NCBI GenBank assembly: GCA_021792075.1
Contig: JAJYVK010000086.1
Span: 1-6,667, forward strand
DNA length: 6,667 nt
Reading direction: 5' to 3'
Origin: Actinomycetes bacterium
Lineage (GTDB): Bacteria > Actinomycetota > Acidimicrobiia > Acidimicrobiales > Acidimicrobiaceae
The translations under genes were made by a program, and so were the position numbers. A model generated the notes under the pieces. The model was not told where the DNA came from and searched no databases. It saw only the letters and a program-made list of their open reading frames with translations. How positions within the stretch are numbered: position 1 is the stretch's first letter; each line of letters opens with the position of its first letter. This document shows, piece by piece, positions 5,546 through 6,667 of this stretch.

Positions 5546-6667
5546 ATGGCAGGTGGCACTGCGCTTGAGGTCAAAGGGCTTGAAATGAGATTCGGTCCTG
5601 TGACTGCTCTGTCCAACTTGTCGCTAGAGATCGAACAAGGAGAGATTCATGGAATCGTTGGGCACAACGGCTCCGGCAAGTCCACCTTCGTGGAGATACT
5701 TGCGGGGAGCCATATTCCAAATAGCGGCCGGATGGAGTTGTTCGGGAAACAAGTCGATTTTCCTGGCACTACTCGGCTGAGAGAGAGCTATCCGCTGGTG
5801 GTTGTTCATCAGGACGTGGGCCTGGTCGGGTCAATGTCTGTAGTCGACAATTTCAGGGTCAACCGGTTCAGGTCCGGCCCTTTAGGCTCCATTCGCTGGC
5901 GAGACGAGCATCGACTGACCCGGGATCGCCTTAGCGCCCTGGGCGTGGAGATCGATCCGAAGACATTGGTGGAGGAGCTTAGTGCGTCGGATCAGGTACT
6001 TGTGAGTGTTGCTAGGGCCTTGATGGATCTGGAGGTGATCCGCGAGCGGGCAGCGGACAAGAGCCAGTCGATCATGATACTTGACGAGCCAACGTCGAGT
6101 CTTCCTTCAGGAACTGTGGATTCCTTCCTGGACACGATCAGGGAGGTCAACCGAACGCTGGGAACCACTGTGATAATCATTAGTCACAACCCACGCGAGA
6201 TCATGTCTTTGAGTCATAGGTTTTCAGCTCTGAAAAACGGGACACTTGTGGGCACATACGCTACCGGCGAAGTCAGTTACACCGAGCTGGCTGCGCTCAT
6301 GGCTGGGCAGAGCGAGAGAGATTTCGAATTAGCCGGCCCCGCAATGAGGGGAGGGAGGGGATACAGCCAGGAATATGAGGCAGAGAAGGTGCTCGACGTC
6401 AGCGATCTGCAAGGGGACAGAGTAAAAGGAGTCGACTTTGCGGTCAATTCCGGAGAAATAGTGGGCATCACTGGACTTCTGGGCTCCGGATACGAGGATA
6501 TCCCCTATCTCCTGAGCGGCTCTTTAGCTAAGGAGTCGGGCCGCGTGGTCTTCCATGAGAAGGAACTCGACCGGATAAATCCGCGCAAATTCAAAGATGC
6601 TGGCGCCATTTTGCTTCCGGGTGATCGGCAGCTTACCAGCGGAATTCAAACTGCCACGGTCCGCGAG
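5546..6667 (+). CDS. Sugar-type ABC transporter ATPase, RbsA-like, C-terminus beyond window
   Basis: These are the first 374 residues of a fused double ATPase (family length about 500) that powers the importer. The N-terminal domain (about 7-250) has Walker A GHNGSGKST (39-47), Q-loop Gln89, Walker B IMILDEPTSS (176-185) and switch His214 in IIISHNP. Its signature, normally LSxGQ, is LSASDQ (145-150), lacking the conserved Gly and Gln. An extended segment rich in charged residues (161-174) separates it from Walker B. The second domain begins at about 281. Its P-loop-like GLLGSGYEDIPYLL (310-323) lacks the Walker Lys-Ser/Thr, as is usual for RbsA second halves, and ends here at LLPGDRQ...TVRE, the typical P-x-DR...G...SVRE block. 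The ATG at 5546 follows AAGGGGAGG (5535-5543). An in-frame ATG at 5510 lacks a good ribosome site. Neighbours indicate it partners the permease. It could carry non-sugar substrates. Confidence 0.9.
   Translation, partial: MAGGTALEVKGLEMRFGPVTALSNLSLEIEQGEIHGIVGHNGSGKSTFVEILAGSHIPNSGRMELFGKQVDFPGTTRLRESYPLVVVHQDVGLVGSMSVVDNFRVNRFRSGPLGSIRWRDEHRLTRDRLSALGVEIDPKTLVEELSASDQVLVSVARALMDLEVIRERAADKSQSIMILDEPTSSLPSGTVDSFLDTIREVNRTLGTTVIIISHNPREIMSLSHRFSALKNGTLVGTYATGEVSYTELAALMAGQSERDFELAGPAMRGGRGYSQEYEAEKVLDVSDLQGDRVKGVDFAVNSGEIVGITGLLGSGYEDIPYLLSGSLAKESGRVVFHEKELDRINPRKFKDAGAILLPGDRQLTSGIQTATVRE

Noticed and set aside
1..6667. CRISPR array, tRNA, rRNA, insertion sequence or phage genes
   Set aside because: No regularly spaced repeats, no cloverleaf-like sequence, no transposase motifs with paired end repeats, and no phage gene was seen.

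Overview
The window looks like chromosomal DNA from an actinobacterium, possibly an Acidimicrobiia-type lineage. Three things suggest this: a gene closely resembling the mycothiol-dependent Rv2466c family of Mycobacterium, a lipoprotein with a long Ser/Thr/Ala-rich linker after the lipid cysteine, and a GC content that looks like the mid-50s by eye. The taxonomic call is an inference and was not tested.

Layout. Positions 1-358 hold no gene I can defend. On the minus strand, a two-gene unit runs from about 1674 down to 359: an Rv2466c/DsbA-like thioredoxin-fold oxidoreductase, then a type II haloacid dehalogenase-like hydrolase. The two genes overlap by the four bases ATGA, and a plausible promoter lies at 1710-1739. 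From 1858 rightward the plus strand carries a metal-dependent amidohydrolase (COG2159 type), a lipoprotein substrate-binding protein, an RbsC-type ABC permease and the first three quarters of an RbsA-type double ATPase that leaves the window at 6667. The two units diverge from a shared region at about 1675-1857 that contains two short inverted repeats.

How the genes may work together. The three transporter genes form a complete carbohydrate-uptake-type (CUT2/ribose-like) importer: binding protein, one permease that probably homodimerises, and a fused two-domain ATPase. The co-directional amidohydrolase upstream probably acts on the imported compound or on a product of it. The substrate cannot be read from the sequence. 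CUT2-like importers next to amidohydrolases need not carry sugars. The divergent pair could be part of the same catabolic locus or an unrelated neighbour.

Points that stand out: the Rv2466c-like protein has CPWA where the characterised relative has CPWC; the first ATPase domain has a degenerate ABC signature (LSASD) although its Walker A, Walker B and switch His are intact; a strong two-part hairpin lies at the start of the permease gene, over one of its possible start codons; and the binding protein has six cysteines besides the lipidated one. I found no CRISPR array, tRNA, rRNA, insertion sequence or phage gene, and no clearly novel system beyond an importer-hydrolase locus of unknown substrate.
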